A DNA stretch of 64,000 nucleotides from Iodobacter arcticus (GCF_042664895.1 NZ_JBHTBQ010000014.1:1-64000); one strand, 5' to 3'; shown: positions 8,356-16,668, numbered from the stretch's first letter. A program made the numbers and translations. Notes: a model not told the origin generated them from the letters alone.

Positions 8356-9375
8356 AACCATCGTTGGATTGCTTAGCGCCGCCATCAGTCGAGTTTTAAA
8401 CAGCACCTGCTGATGCTCAGTCACCGGCCCAAAGCGCAGGCCCTGGTGATTGTTTTGATCGAACAGGCGGCACCATATTTTTTGTTTTGCGAGTTGGTGA
8501 TGCAGTGCTTTGGCATCAGGCGTCGGGCACCAGTGCAGTAGGGGCAGGCTGCCGCTGGGGGCTAAACCTGCCTTGCTGAGCGTGTCTATCATCCATTCCT
8601 GATTAGCGAGTAGGCGCTGTTGCTGCGCGGCTTGCCAAGTCTTATCACTTAAGGCGATTTGCCCTGCCCATAGTGCTGGGCCGCTGATATGCCAAGGGCC
8701 AAGGGCTCGATTTATTTCTTCTAAAAGTCGCTTTTCACAGGCGATAAAGCCTAGACGAATGCCCGCTAGGCCAAAGAATTTACCGATGGAGCGCAGAATA
8801 ATCAGCCCGGTTTTGCCCGCCTGTGGCAGCAGGCTGGCTGCGGGGGCGCAATCGGCAAAGGCTTCGTCAACAATCAACCATCCACCCTGTTGAGCAAGTT
8901 TTTCGTGCCAATCGAGTAAGGTGGCGGCGCTGATTTGCTGGCCGCTGGGGTTGTTAGGATTGACCACGATCAGTACATCAATGGCGCTGCTTTCTAAGTA
9001 TTCATCTACTTGTTCACTGCTGATTGCGCTGACCTCATGCCCAGCCTGCTGCCACTGCCAGTGATGCTCAGCATAGGTTGGGCTGATGATGGCAACGTGG
9101 CAAGCAGGGCGTAGTTTGGGTAGCAGGGCGATGCCTACTTGGCTGCCAGCAAGGGTTAGCAGGTGGTCGCAGCCATAATACTTTTGCGCCGCAAGCTGCA
9201 GGGCTTGGTCTTGATCGGGCAGGCGTTGCCAGATGTGCTCGGGCACGGCAGGCAGGGGATAGGCCCAGGGGGCAATACCGCTGGAGCAATCGATCCAGTC
9301 GGCTAAATCTCCGCCAAAGGCCGCCACTGCACGTTGCAGATCGCCTCCGTGTTGGGGCTGATTTACAGCATCCAC
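8350..9375 (-). CDS. cobD: L-threonine-O-3-phosphate decarboxylase (PLP enzyme)
   Basis: Makes (R)-1-amino-2-propanol O-2-phosphate, the linker between the corrin ring and the nucleotide loop. Aminotransferase class I fold, 341 residues with this start. Key landmarks are HGGDL near the N-terminus, VVNPNNPSGQ near residue 145 and the PLP lysine in SIGKFFGLAGIRLGF near 215. I chose GTG at 9373-9375 because AGGAGG lies six bases upstream; the alternative ATG at 9405 would sit upstream of that site. With the GTG, the gene overlaps the end of cbiB by 13 bp. The name follows the Salmonella use of cobD; the next gene is sometimes called cobD in the Pseudomonas scheme. Confidence 0.9.
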   Translation of the reverse strand: MDAVNQPQHGGDLQRAVAAFGGDLADWIDCSSGIAPWAYPLPAVPEHIWQRLPDQDQALQLAAQKYYGCDHLLTLAGSQVGIALLPKLRPACHVAIISPTYAEHHWQWQQAGHEVSAISSEQVDEYLESSAIDVLIVVNPNNPSGQQISAATLLDWHEKLAQQGGWLIVDEAFADCAPAASLLPQAGKTGLIILRSIGKFFGLAGIRLGFIACEKRLLEEINRALGPWHISGPALWAGQIALSDKTWQAAQQQRLLANQEWMIDTLSKAGLAPSGSLPLLHWCPTPDAKALHHQLAKQKIWCRLFDQNNHQGLRFGPVTEHQQVLFKTRLMAALSNPTMVL

Positions 9376-10310
9376 AATGAGCCTCCTAATAAAAGAGCGA
9401 TCCACAGAGCCAGCGTTTTTTGCACTAGCACAATACCGCGCTGCAAATCATGGGCGGTTGGCACGGGGCCGCAGCCCAGTTGTGGGCGGACGTGGATTTC
9501 GCCATGGTAGATCGCCTCGCCGCCTAAGCAAACTTGCAAAGCGCCCGCGCCGCTTGCCATCACTGGGCCTGCATTGGGGCTATCCCAAAGTGGCGCTTGG
9601 CTCTGCCAGCAGGAAAACGCGCTGCGGCAGTAGCCGAGTAGGGCGTAGCTGAGTGCCGTGAGGCGGGCAGGGATAAAGTTGAGCACATCGTCGGCCCGCG
9701 CTGCAATGCGGCCGAAGTGAAATAAACGCACTGTTTTATAGCCCCACATGGCATCCAGCGTATTGGCCAGCCGGTGCAGCAGCACGCCATAGCCGCCAAA
9801 CACTGCAAAGAAAAATAGGCTGGCAAAAATCGCATCTGCACCGTTTTCTAAGGTGGATTCAAGGCCTGCTTTGGCAATGCCTATGTCGTCCAATTCGGCG
9901 CAATTGCGGCTGACAATGCGGCTAAGGGCAAGCCGAGCTGTGATTAAGTCGCCCGTGCTTAATGGCCTAGCGATGGCACGAACATGTTCAAACAGGCTGC
10001 GCGCGCCAAGGGCAAACCACAGCGCCAAAGCGTCGGCCCACCAGCCCATAACATGTTTTAGTAAGGCAAAGGCGGCCAGCGATGCGGCTATCAGTAAGAG
10101 CCACGCCAGCGCACCGCGTAAAATATTGTGTAGATTGGATTGGCCTGCTATTTGCGAAAGATGGGCCAGATTAAAGCGCCGCTCCAGTTTGGACGCCAGC
10201 CAGCCAAAGCCCACCAGCGGGTGAAAGCGCTTAGGCTCGCCCAAGAAAAGCTCTAGCAGCAGGCCAAGGGCGAAGGCGGATAGCCAGTGAGTTGGGTTCA
10301 GATTCAACAT
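9363..10310 (-). CDS. cbiB: Adenosylcobinamide-phosphate synthase
   Basis: Inner-membrane enzyme that attaches aminopropanol (phosphate) to adenosylcobyric acid. The 315 residues contain several hydrophobic helices. Family landmarks are LELFLGEPKRFHPLVGFGWL near residues 19-38, SRNCAELDDIGIAKAGLESTLENGADAIFASLFFF near 130-165 and RADDVLNFIPARLTAL near 205. It overlaps cobD by 13 bp and the upstream cobU by 7 bp, so the three are one coupled unit. Confidence 0.95.
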   Translation of the reverse strand: MLNLNPTHWLSAFALGLLLELFLGEPKRFHPLVGFGWLASKLERRFNLAHLSQIAGQSNLHNILRGALAWLLLIAASLAAFALLKHVMGWWADALALWFALGARSLFEHVRAIARPLSTGDLITARLALSRIVSRNCAELDDIGIAKAGLESTLENGADAIFASLFFFAVFGGYGVLLHRLANTLDAMWGYKTVRLFHFGRIAARADDVLNFIPARLTALSYALLGYCRSAFSCWQSQAPLWDSPNAGPVMASGAGALQVCLGGEAIYHGEIHVRPQLGCGPVPTAHDLQRGIVLVQKTLALWIALLLGGSLWML

Positions 10311-10939
10311 TCGCTGCGCTTCACCGGCATAGGGACTCCGGCGACCACCAGCGTAACGTTTGCAGCTTGCTTGGCGATGTCCTGATGCAGGCGGCCAGCC
10401 TCGTCGCGGAATAATCTGGCCAAGGCATTGTCAGGAACAATGCCAAAGCCGACTTCATTACTCACCAATAGCAGCGTGCCGCGATGTGCGGCAGCGGCGG
10501 CAATAAAGGCCTGTTTCTCTTGTGCCCAGCCTGCCAGATCATCCAGACAAAGCCAGTTAGATAACCAGAGTGTAAGGCAGTCAATCACACAAAATTGATC
10601 TTGGCTTTGTGCGAGTGCCGTGGCGAGTTGCAATGGCGCTTCCAGCGTTTGCCAATGCGCGGGGCGCTCGGCCTTGTGCCGGATAATGCGCTCTTGCATT
10701 TCCTCGTCAAAAGCCTGAGCGGTGGCCAGCCAAAACACTGGCCCATCATGGGCCAGTGTTTTGGCCAGCGCGTAGCCGCTTTTGCCGCTACGCGCCCCGC
10801 CTAAAATGAGCTCGGTCACTGGCCTGCCAGCGCTATGCGCCCCAGCAGGCTCGGCCACTGGCCTGCCAGTGCTAGGCGTCCCAGCAGGCTCGGTCACTGG
10901 CCTGCCAGTGCTAGGCGCCCCAGTAGGCTCGGTGCTCAA
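10304..10939 (-). CDS. cobU: Bifunctional adenosylcobinamide kinase / adenosylcobinamide-phosphate guanylyltransferase
   Basis: Phosphorylates adenosylcobinamide and transfers GMP to it, preparing the nucleotide-loop precursor. The catalytic domain starts at TELILGGARSGKS (P-loop at residues 47-54), with SNEVGFGIVPDNALARLFRDEAGRLHQ near 150 as in CobU/CobP. The frame opens with TTG at 10939, overlapping the btuB stop as TTGA, and then encodes three 13-residue repeats of the form TEPxGxPSTGRPV before the domain. In-frame GTG codons end each repeat (10897, 10858, 10819). The GTG at 10817-10819 would give a normal-length CobU of 171 residues, so the true start is uncertain. Confidence 0.9.
   Translation of the reverse strand: MSTEPTGAPSTGRPVTEPAGTPSTGRPVAEPAGAHSAGRPVTELILGGARSGKSGYALAKTLAHDGPVFWLATAQAFDEEMQERIIRHKAERPAHWQTLEAPLQLATALAQSQDQFCVIDCLTLWLSNWLCLDDLAGWAQEKQAFIAAAAAHRGTLLLVSNEVGFGIVPDNALARLFRDEAGRLHQDIAKQAANVTLVVAGVPMPVKRSEC
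10817..10933 (-). repeat. Three tandem 39-bp repeats at the 5' end of cobU
   Basis: 117 bp made of three similar 39-bp units, each coding TEPxGxPSTGRPV-like residues and each ending in CCAGTG, which offers a possible GTG start. The units keep the reading frame. This looks like replication slippage at the btuB-cobU joint. Confidence 0.85.
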
Positions 10940-12762
10940 TGCTGCCAGCGTAGGTTCAGCATGGCATTACGGCCCAGTGTGCCGTAATTGGTTATTTGCT
11001 GGTACTCGGTATCGAATACATTGTTGACACGAGCGCTAGCTTGCCATTCTTTAGCAAACTGCCAGCTCACGCTAAGATTGGTAAGGGCATAACCTGCCAG
11101 GCGGATCGGAGTGTTTCGGTTATCTTCTCTATGAGCTTGTGCTTGTACTTCGCCGCGTGCGGCCCACTGTCCTTGTGTTACACCCAGATAAGCTGACCCG
11201 AACTGCTTGGCACGAAAATCTAGTTGCTTGCCATCTTTTAAGCCTCCAGAAGTATCTTTGGCGTTGAGTAAGTCAAAGCTACCGCCTGCTTGCAGCAATT
11301 CTCCTTGCCAGTCTGCTGTTAACGTAAGGCCCTTAATAGTCGCTTTACTGATGTTTTGTGGCTTATATTTTGAGTCCAAAATAATCATGTCATCAATCTT
11401 GTTGTGGTATGCAGTTACACCCAATTGCAGACCATGGGCTTGGTAGCGAGCAAATAATTCAGTATTTTGGGACTGCTCTGGTTTTAAGTTGGCTGTGCCA
11501 GAGTTGGGGTAGTAGAGGTCATTAAATGTAGGAGCTCGAAAAGCGGTGCCGTAGCTTGCGCCAACTTGCCAAGCATCATTGATTTGCCACGATCCACCGA
11601 CACTGCCACTAGTGTTTTCACCGAACTGACTGTTGTGGTCATTACGTAAATTAAGTTGCAAATTGATATCATCAAAGCTGGCTAAATAGCCTGCTAGTAA
11701 GCTGTTGATACGACGTTGATCAACATCGTATTTTGTGGTGCTGGTTACGGCTTGTTCTACTGTTTCTGCTCCAAGCGTGATCACACCCGCACCCATTTTT
11801 AGCTCATTTTGCCAAGAAAGCTGAGTTTGTTTGGTTTTGAAACGGGTTTCTTCAGGTGCCCATTGTGATGCAGGAGCATAGTTGTATGAATCATCAATGC
11901 TCATACCCACTTGCACTTTACTGGTCCAATTAGAGGTAAAACGATTTTTACTCCAAATGGTGCCACTGCCCGTTGTTCCTTCATCACGGTAGTCGTAGTA
12001 ATTTGTTGCGTAGATATTATCTTGATGATTCTTTGCCCAAGACTGCAGCAAGCTTGTGCCAAATTCATGCGACTCATTGATACGATGACTGGCATTGATC
12101 GATAGGCTGGTATTTTCATAGCCATCGGTATCGGTGTTGAATGGCGCATTTTTAGGTGATGAAAGTGCGCTGATTCCATCTGTTTGGTTATGTGCTAGGC
12201 CGACGGTATAGCGGGTATCCCCATTGCCGCCAGAAATATGCACGCTAGCAGTACGAGTGTTTTCTGTACCAAAGCCCACTTCTATAGATGGATGAAATCC
12301 TTTATCACCTTGGCGGGTAAAGATTTGAATTACGCCACCAATCGCATCTGAGCCATAAAGGCTGGCTGCCGGGCCGCGCAGGATTTCGATGCGTTCAATT
12401 TGTGCTAATGGAATGTGCTGTAATGCTGCGCCACCGGCAGTAGCAGAGCCAAAGCGAATGCCATCAATCAGGTAAACCGTTTGTTGGCCGCTGCTGCCAC
12501 GTAAAAACACACCAGTATTTTTACCCGCTCCACCATTGCTGGTGATTTGCACACCCGGCTGGCGGGCGAGTAATTCTGGCAGGCTGATTGCACCTGCTGT
12601 TTCAATCTCTTTTTGATCGATTACAGTTATATCACCGATGACTTGTTTTGCGGCTTGTGGCAAGCGGGCTGCGGTGGTGACAACGGCTGGCAGCTGAATG
12701 GTTTCAGCCTGCGCACAGATGCTGGCGATTAAGATACTTAAAGGGGCGAAACGAAATAACAT
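10936..12762 (-). CDS. btuB: TonB-dependent vitamin B12 outer-membrane receptor
   Basis: 22-strand outer-membrane barrel with plug, 608 residues, importing cobalamin by TonB energy. The signal peptide is MLFRFAPLSILIASICAQA. A TonB-box-like stretch (LPAVVTTAARLP) follows, then the plug with ISLPELLARQPGVQITSNGGAGKNT near residues 58-80 and RIEILRGPAASLYGSDAIGGVIQIFT near 123-148. The C-terminus RNAMLNLRWQH is a typical barrel end. It is the first gene after the cobalamin riboswitch, so B12 should repress it. An AGGAGAG ribosome site precedes the ATG. Its stop overlaps the cobU frame. Confidence 0.96.
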   Translation of the reverse strand: MLFRFAPLSILIASICAQAETIQLPAVVTTAARLPQAAKQVIGDITVIDQKEIETAGAISLPELLARQPGVQITSNGGAGKNTGVFLRGSSGQQTVYLIDGIRFGSATAGGAALQHIPLAQIERIEILRGPAASLYGSDAIGGVIQIFTRQGDKGFHPSIEVGFGTENTRTASVHISGGNGDTRYTVGLAHNQTDGISALSSPKNAPFNTDTDGYENTSLSINASHRINESHEFGTSLLQSWAKNHQDNIYATNYYDYRDEGTTGSGTIWSKNRFTSNWTSKVQVGMSIDDSYNYAPASQWAPEETRFKTKQTQLSWQNELKMGAGVITLGAETVEQAVTSTTKYDVDQRRINSLLAGYLASFDDINLQLNLRNDHNSQFGENTSGSVGGSWQINDAWQVGASYGTAFRAPTFNDLYYPNSGTANLKPEQSQNTELFARYQAHGLQLGVTAYHNKIDDMIILDSKYKPQNISKATIKGLTLTADWQGELLQAGGSFDLLNAKDTSGGLKDGKQLDFRAKQFGSAYLGVTQGQWAARGEVQAQAHREDNRNTPIRLAGYALTNLSVSWQFAKEWQASARVNNVFDTEYQQITNYGTLGRNAMLNLRWQH

Positions 12763-12825
12763 TTACTCTCTCCTGAGTGCCACACCCGCTGTGTGGCGAT
12801 GATAGCAGCAGAGGGAGCAGGAGAT

Positions 12826-12873
12826 GATGCACGGCACTGAGCGCGATGAATCTCACCCGCTTCGTGCACCCTG
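12826..12873 (-). promoter_or_regulatory. btuB: Hairpin between riboswitch and btuB (possible expression platform)
   Basis: TGCACG and CGTGCA arms flank about 35 bases in the 149-bp stretch between the B12 box and the btuB start. A GATGATG/CTCCTGC stretch follows toward the ribosome site. It could be part of the switch that controls translation or termination; there is no clear U-tract, so translational control is the better guess. Confidence 0.4.
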
Positions 12874-12887
12874 CCGCGCGTTGGTTA

Positions 12888-12906
12888 CCTCTGCCGGTGG
12901 CAGAGG
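12888..12906 (-). promoter_or_regulatory. Hairpin immediately downstream of the B12 box
   Basis: CCTCTGCC and GGCAGAGG form an 8-bp stem with a very short loop five bases after the B12 box. This is where the P13/L13 hairpin of cobalamin riboswitches sits, whose loop contacts L5. Confidence 0.6.
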
Positions 12907-12911
12907 TTTAA

Positions 12912-13150
12912 GGCCGGTCTCCGGGCTTGCAAGTGTTTCTATCGATTTTTGCTAAGCATGCGCTGATTTATTTATTTTCGTCTTTGGCGCTGGATCCCCG
13001 GCAATGCATTTGGGGATGACGATTTAATCCGTGCTTACTTCAAATCGATAGATCAATATACCGCCATAGTGGCTGTATTCTTGCTTACCGTTGCAGGGGC
13101 AGCGCAGGATTTGAACCTGCTTCCCGTTTCACTCGTGTTGAGCACCTTAT
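12912..13150 (-). promoter_or_regulatory. Cobalamin (AdoCbl) riboswitch upstream of btuB
   Basis: Read on the minus strand from 13148: AAGGTGC, then GGGAAGCAGGTTCAAATCC, GCTGCCCCTGCAACGGTAAG, GCCACTA, and finally the B12 box GCAAGCCCGGAGACCGGCC at 12930-12912. These are the conserved core elements in the right order. The span is about 240 nt. Between GCCACTA and the B12 box an AT-rich arm closed by CTATCGATTT/AAAATCGATAG and TAAGC/GCTTA contains a dispersed GTCATCCCC..GGGGATCCAG hairpin. It should repress btuB and probably the following cob genes when cobalamin is plentiful. Confidence 0.92.
12988..13020. repeat. Dispersed hairpin repeat nested in the riboswitch
   Basis: On the minus strand GTCATCCCC and GGGGATCCAGCG flank about 12 bases. 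The pattern matches the element at 28706-28777 and, less closely, that at 1811-1872. It occupies the loop of a peripheral riboswitch arm. Confidence 0.65.
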
Positions 13151-13252
13151 AAGGGGCGGATTGTATACCGCCTTGGCATTTATTGCCTTTCTGCTTTAAG
13201 ACATATTCATGTTGGCTTTGGTAAGTATTTAGAATATAGCCGGACGTGGCGC

Positions 13253-13282
13253 AAAAAAACGCCACGCAAAAGGCGTGGCGTT
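13253..13282 (-). terminator. Rho-independent terminator of the glt operon
   Basis: A perfect 10-bp stem (AACGCCACGC with GCGTGGCGTT, 13258-13267 and 13273-13282) has a 5-base loop and, on the minus strand, a run of seven U after it. It sits 18 bases downstream of the gltL stop and separates glt from the btuB riboswitch unit. Confidence 0.93.
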
Positions 13283-13300
13283 GATTGGAGCAAGTTGCGC

Positions 13301-14029
13301 TTAGTGCTGCAAAATCTTGGATAAGAACAGTTGCGCACGCTCGGAACGGGTTTGGTTAAAGAACTCATCCTTGCTTGCGTCTTCTACGATATGCCCTTGA
13401 TCCATAAAGATCACGCGGGTTGCCACTTTGCGGGCAAAGCCCATTTCGTGGGTCACACACATCATGGTCATGCCTTCCTGAGCCAGCTCAACCATTACAT
13501 CCAGTACTTCATTGACCATTTCCGGATCGAGCGCAGATGTAGGCTCGTCAAACAGCATGGCGATAGGGTCCATCGCAAGCGCTCGGGCAATGGCAACGCG
13601 CTGCTGCTGGCCGCCGGAAAGCTGGCCGGGATATTTATTAGCCTGAGCTTTGAGGCCCACGCGATCGAGTAGTTTTAAGCCTTTTTCCATCGCTTCGTCG
13701 GTGCTGCGGCCAAGAACGCGCTGCTGAGCCAAGCACAGATTATCGGTGATCGATAGGTGAGGGAATAGCTCAAAATTCTGGAATACCATGCCTACTTTAG
13801 AACGCAATTTAGGTAAATCAGTTTTTGGGTCGCCCACTGAAGTGCCGCCAATCAGGATGGTGCCCTTTTGGAAAGGCTCCAAACCATTCACGCATTTAAT
13901 CAGCGTGGATTTACCCGAGCCTGATGGCCCGCAAACCACGATCACTTCACCTTTTTTTACTTCGGTGCTGCAATCGGTCAGGACTTGAAAGCTGCCATAC
14001 CACTTATTGATATTCTGGATCGAAATCAT
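13301..14029 (-). CDS. gltL: Glutamate/aspartate ABC transporter ATP-binding protein
   Basis: Polar amino-acid ABC ATPase of 242 residues. Walker A is CGPSGSGKST near residues 33-42, Q-loop VFQNFELFPHL near 82, signature LSGGQQQRVAIARAL near 137 and Walker B AMLFDEPTSALDPEM near 157, followed by the H-loop VTHEMGFAR. It powers the GltJK permease. It is the last gene of gltIJKL, 86 bp after gltK, and is followed by a strong terminator. Confidence 0.93.
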   Translation of the reverse strand: MISIQNINKWYGSFQVLTDCSTEVKKGEVIVVCGPSGSGKSTLIKCVNGLEPFQKGTILIGGTSVGDPKTDLPKLRSKVGMVFQNFELFPHLSITDNLCLAQQRVLGRSTDEAMEKGLKLLDRVGLKAQANKYPGQLSGGQQQRVAIARALAMDPIAMLFDEPTSALDPEMVNEVLDVMVELAQEGMTMMCVTHEMGFARKVATRVIFMDQGHIVEDASKDEFFNQTRSERAQLFLSKILQH

Positions 14030-14115
14030 ACTGCTAACCTCTTTTGCAAACAGCGTTGAAGCAGTGCTTCTCGCGAGATTGTTTGGTTAAAGCTACTGTG
14101 TAAATACATTACAGA

Positions 14116-14781
14116 TTACACAGCCAGTTTTTTTTGCAAGCGCTTTACCAGCATGGAAGCGCTAAAGCTAATCAGAAAATACATTAGGCCAGCCAGTAGC
14201 AAGAATTCATGCGGTTGACCCACAATATCGCCTTTGGAGCGGGCGGTATTAAGAAAATCCATCATGCCTACTGCATAAACCAAGGATGTATCTTGAAACA
14301 AGATAATGCTTTGCATCAAGAGCAAAGGCATCATTTTTCTAAATGCTTGAGGCAAAATAATCAAGCGCATGGCTTGGCTGTAATTCATGCCTAGGGCATA
14401 AGCGGCGTTGACTTGGCCTTTAGAAATCGCCTGAATACCGGCACGCACAATTTCGCAGTAATAAGCCGCTTCAAACATCATAAAAGCGATTAAACAGGAG
14501 GTAAATGCACCAATCGGCGTGGGCCGACCTGTAATCCAACCAATAATAAAGGGCACCATAAAGTAAAACCAGGTGATGACCAAGAGTAATGGAATAGATC
14601 GGAAATAATTAACATAAAAACCGGCTAATTTGGATAAAACCGGATTGCTCGACATCCTTGCTAGGGCCAGCAGTGTACCTAATCCAATACCCCCTATTAC
14701 TGCAAAAAACAGCAGCTCCAGTGTGAGTACCATTCCTTGGATCAGGCCTGGGAGAGCTGGGCCAATATTTGATAAATCCAT
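14116..14781 (-). CDS. gltK: Glutamate/aspartate ABC transporter permease
   Basis: Inner-membrane permease of 221 residues with about five helices. The HisM/GltK-type loop AAYYCEIVRAGIQAISKGQVNAAYALGMNYSQAMRLIILPQAFRKM near residues 105-150 contains the EAA-like contact segment for GltL. It begins one base after the gltJ stop, so translation is likely coupled. Confidence 0.92.
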   Translation of the reverse strand: MDLSNIGPALPGLIQGMVLTLELLFFAVIGGIGLGTLLALARMSSNPVLSKLAGFYVNYFRSIPLLLVITWFYFMVPFIIGWITGRPTPIGAFTSCLIAFMMFEAAYYCEIVRAGIQAISKGQVNAAYALGMNYSQAMRLIILPQAFRKMMPLLLMQSIILFQDTSLVYAVGMMDFLNTARSKGDIVGQPHEFLLLAGLMYFLISFSASMLVKRLQKKLAV

Positions 14782-14782
14782 T

Positions 14783-15529
14783 TTATTTCCCTCCCAGCGA
14801 CATTAAGCCAGGCACGCTCGTTTTCTTTTCCACCCAACGCATAAGCATCATAAGACTCATATTGAGGGTGAAGTAAATAATGGTCGCAAGGGTAAATGCT
14901 TCAAACAAATTAGCGGTAAATTCTGCAGTTTGTTTGGTTTGCGCCAATAGCTCCATCAGACCAATTAAGGATGCAACCGATGAGTTTTTAAATACATTTA
15001 AAAATTCAGAAGTGAGAGGCGGAATAATAATCCGAAAAGCTTGTGGCAATAGCACGTGGCGATAAGTTTGGGCGATATTAAGGCCCAAAGCATAACCCGC
15101 ATTGATTTGCCCTTTTGGCAGCGCTTGAATACCGGTGCGTACTTGCTCGCAAACACGGGCCGAAGTAAATAAGCCTAAGCAAACAACAACACTAATAAAC
15201 GCTGATGTTGATGGTTTGATATCTTGCTTAAACCAAATTTGCAATGATTCTGGCAAAAAGTCTGGTACTAAGAAGTACCAAATAAATAATTGCACCAGCA
15301 GCGGAATATTACGAAATAGCTCAACATAAGCATTAGCAAAGCCCGCAATCCAGCGATTTGGCAAGGTACGTGCCACGCCCATAATCGTGCCTAAAATAAG
15401 CGCAATAATCCATGCAGATAAAGCCAGTGCTAATGTCCAGCCAAGGCCAGAAATAAACCAATCTAAATAAACTTCACTGCCGATACCGGTGGGCTTAAAA
15501 AAAACGCCCCAATCCCAGTTGTAATTCAT
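14783..15529 (-). CDS. gltJ: Glutamate/aspartate ABC transporter permease
   Basis: Inner-membrane permease of 248 residues, with the N-terminal MNYNWDWGVFF seen in GltJ proteins and the loop ARVCEQVRTGIQALPKGQINAGYALGLNIAQTYRHVLLPQAFRII near residues 125-170. It forms the heteromeric channel with GltK. A long stable hairpin lies between it and gltI, probably lowering its expression relative to the binding protein. Confidence 0.92.
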   Translation of the reverse strand: MNYNWDWGVFFKPTGIGSEVYLDWFISGLGWTLALALSAWIIALILGTIMGVARTLPNRWIAGFANAYVELFRNIPLLVQLFIWYFLVPDFLPESLQIWFKQDIKPSTSAFISVVVCLGLFTSARVCEQVRTGIQALPKGQINAGYALGLNIAQTYRHVLLPQAFRIIIPPLTSEFLNVFKNSSVASLIGLMELLAQTKQTAEFTANLFEAFTLATIIYFTLNMSLMMLMRWVEKKTSVPGLMSLGGK

Positions 15530-15545
15530 CTCTTTTCTCCGAAGG

Positions 15546-15604
15546 TATCAGGGAGGCCCGGTAGCCTGTCGTGAACGTCGACAGACTGCCGATCCTCCCT
15601 GATA
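15546..15604 (-). promoter_or_regulatory. Long intercistronic hairpin between gltI and gltJ
   Basis: TATCAGGGAGG (15546-15556) pairs with CCTCCCTGATA (15594-15604), and inside CGGTAG/CTGCCG and CTGTCG/CGACAG continue the stem. There is no U-tract. Such hairpins after a binding-protein gene commonly protect the upstream message and set the binding protein to permease ratio. Confidence 0.75.
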
Positions 15605-15632
15605 TTTATTAAGACCTTAGAACGGTGGTCTT

Positions 15633-16529
15633 TTACATCTGTTCTGCGGATTTATCTGTTGGATTAGCAATAAGCTTCTTCAGATCATCGCTCATAGGGA
15701 AATTAAGGTTTAAGCCTTTTGGTGGAATAGGCTGAGTAAACCAGCGTGCATAAACGGCTTTGATACGGCCGCTCTTGTAAAGATCAACGATCGCGTCATC
15801 AACCAGTTTTTTAAACTGGGCGTCGTCTTTACGCAACATGCAGCCGTAAATTTCACTTGATTGTGGTGTGCCAACAATGGCCCAGTCTGCTGGTGATTTG
15901 GCTTTAGCGATTTCACCCGCTAATAGTGCGTCGTCCATCATAAATGCAGCTGCGCGATTTGATTCCAGCATCAGGAAGGATTCGCCGTGATCTTTAGCGC
16001 TGATGATATTCATATTCATTTTCTTTTCTTCGTTCATCTTTTTAATCAGACGTTCCGAAGTGGTGCCGGCGGTGGTGACTACGTTTTTGCCTGCTAAATC
16101 AGCGAAATCTTTAATACCAGATTTTTTAGTGGCGAGTAAGCGTGTGCCAATTTCAAAAATACCGTTTGAAAATGCAACTTGTTTTTGGCGTTCTACATTA
16201 TTGGTGGTGGAGCCACATTCCAGATCCACTGTGCCGTTTTGTACCAGTGGAATACGGGTTTGCGATGTAACCAAGTTATAGCGAACTTGAATAAAAGGCA
16301 TATTCAGTTTCTTTTTGATGGCTTCAGCAATGTGATTAGCCACCTCAACTGAATAGCCAATTGGGCGCTGGCTATTATCTAAATAGGAGAAGGGAATGGA
16401 GGAATCACGATGGCCTAATACCAACGTTTTCGTTTCTTGGATCTTTTTGAGGGTGCCGCTTAATTCTTCGGCTTGTGCGGTAGCGGTAAAAAGAGAGGAT
16501 ACAGCCAAAACGAGTAACAATTTCTTCAC
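15633..16529 (-). CDS. gltI: Glutamate/aspartate periplasmic binding protein
   Basis: Solute-binding protein family 3, 298 residues. The signal peptide is MKKLLLVLAVSSLFTATAQA. The mature start EELSGTLKKIQETKTLVLGHRDSSIPFSYLD and the motif RIPLVQNGTVDLECGSTTNN near residue 112 are typical of GltI/BztA-type proteins that bind glutamate and aspartate. It is the first gene of gltIJKL; its promoter should lie in 16530-16620, just after the terminator of the upstream ATPase gene. Confidence 0.93.
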   Translation of the reverse strand: MKKLLLVLAVSSLFTATAQAEELSGTLKKIQETKTLVLGHRDSSIPFSYLDNSQRPIGYSVEVANHIAEAIKKKLNMPFIQVRYNLVTSQTRIPLVQNGTVDLECGSTTNNVERQKQVAFSNGIFEIGTRLLATKKSGIKDFADLAGKNVVTTAGTTSERLIKKMNEEKKMNMNIISAKDHGESFLMLESNRAAAFMMDDALLAGEIAKAKSPADWAIVGTPQSSEIYGCMLRKDDAQFKKLVDDAIVDLYKSGRIKAVYARWFTQPIPPKGLNLNFPMSDDLKKLIANPTDKSAEQM

Positions 16530-16623
16530 GGGTGTTCTCCTAAAATAACGGGGGATCTGTATTTGTTTCAGTATAGACTGACTGAAAAAATAAGACTTTG
16601 GGGATACTCCTTAGTGTTTCAAA

Positions 16624-16649
16624 CAAAAACGGCCCAGAAGGGCCGTTTG
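16624..16649 (-). terminator. Rho-independent terminator after the amino-acid ABC ATPase gene
   Basis: The 9-bp stem AAACGGCCC/GGGCCGTTT (16628-16636 and 16641-16649) has loop AGAA and is followed on the minus strand by a U-rich tail. It lies about 20 bases after the stop of the ATPase at 16669 and isolates that gene from gltI. Confidence 0.9.
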
Positions 16650-16668
16650 CGATATTAGCTTACAAATA

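Noticed and set aside
13090..13130. tRNA-like GGTTCAAATCC T-arm sequence on the minus strand
   Set aside because: It is the conserved core of the cobalamin riboswitch, followed by GCTGCCCCTGCAACGG; no acceptor or anticodon stem fits.
13053..13265. Open frame of 70 codons on the minus strand
   Set aside because: It lies over the riboswitch and glt terminator and has no family resemblance or ribosome site.
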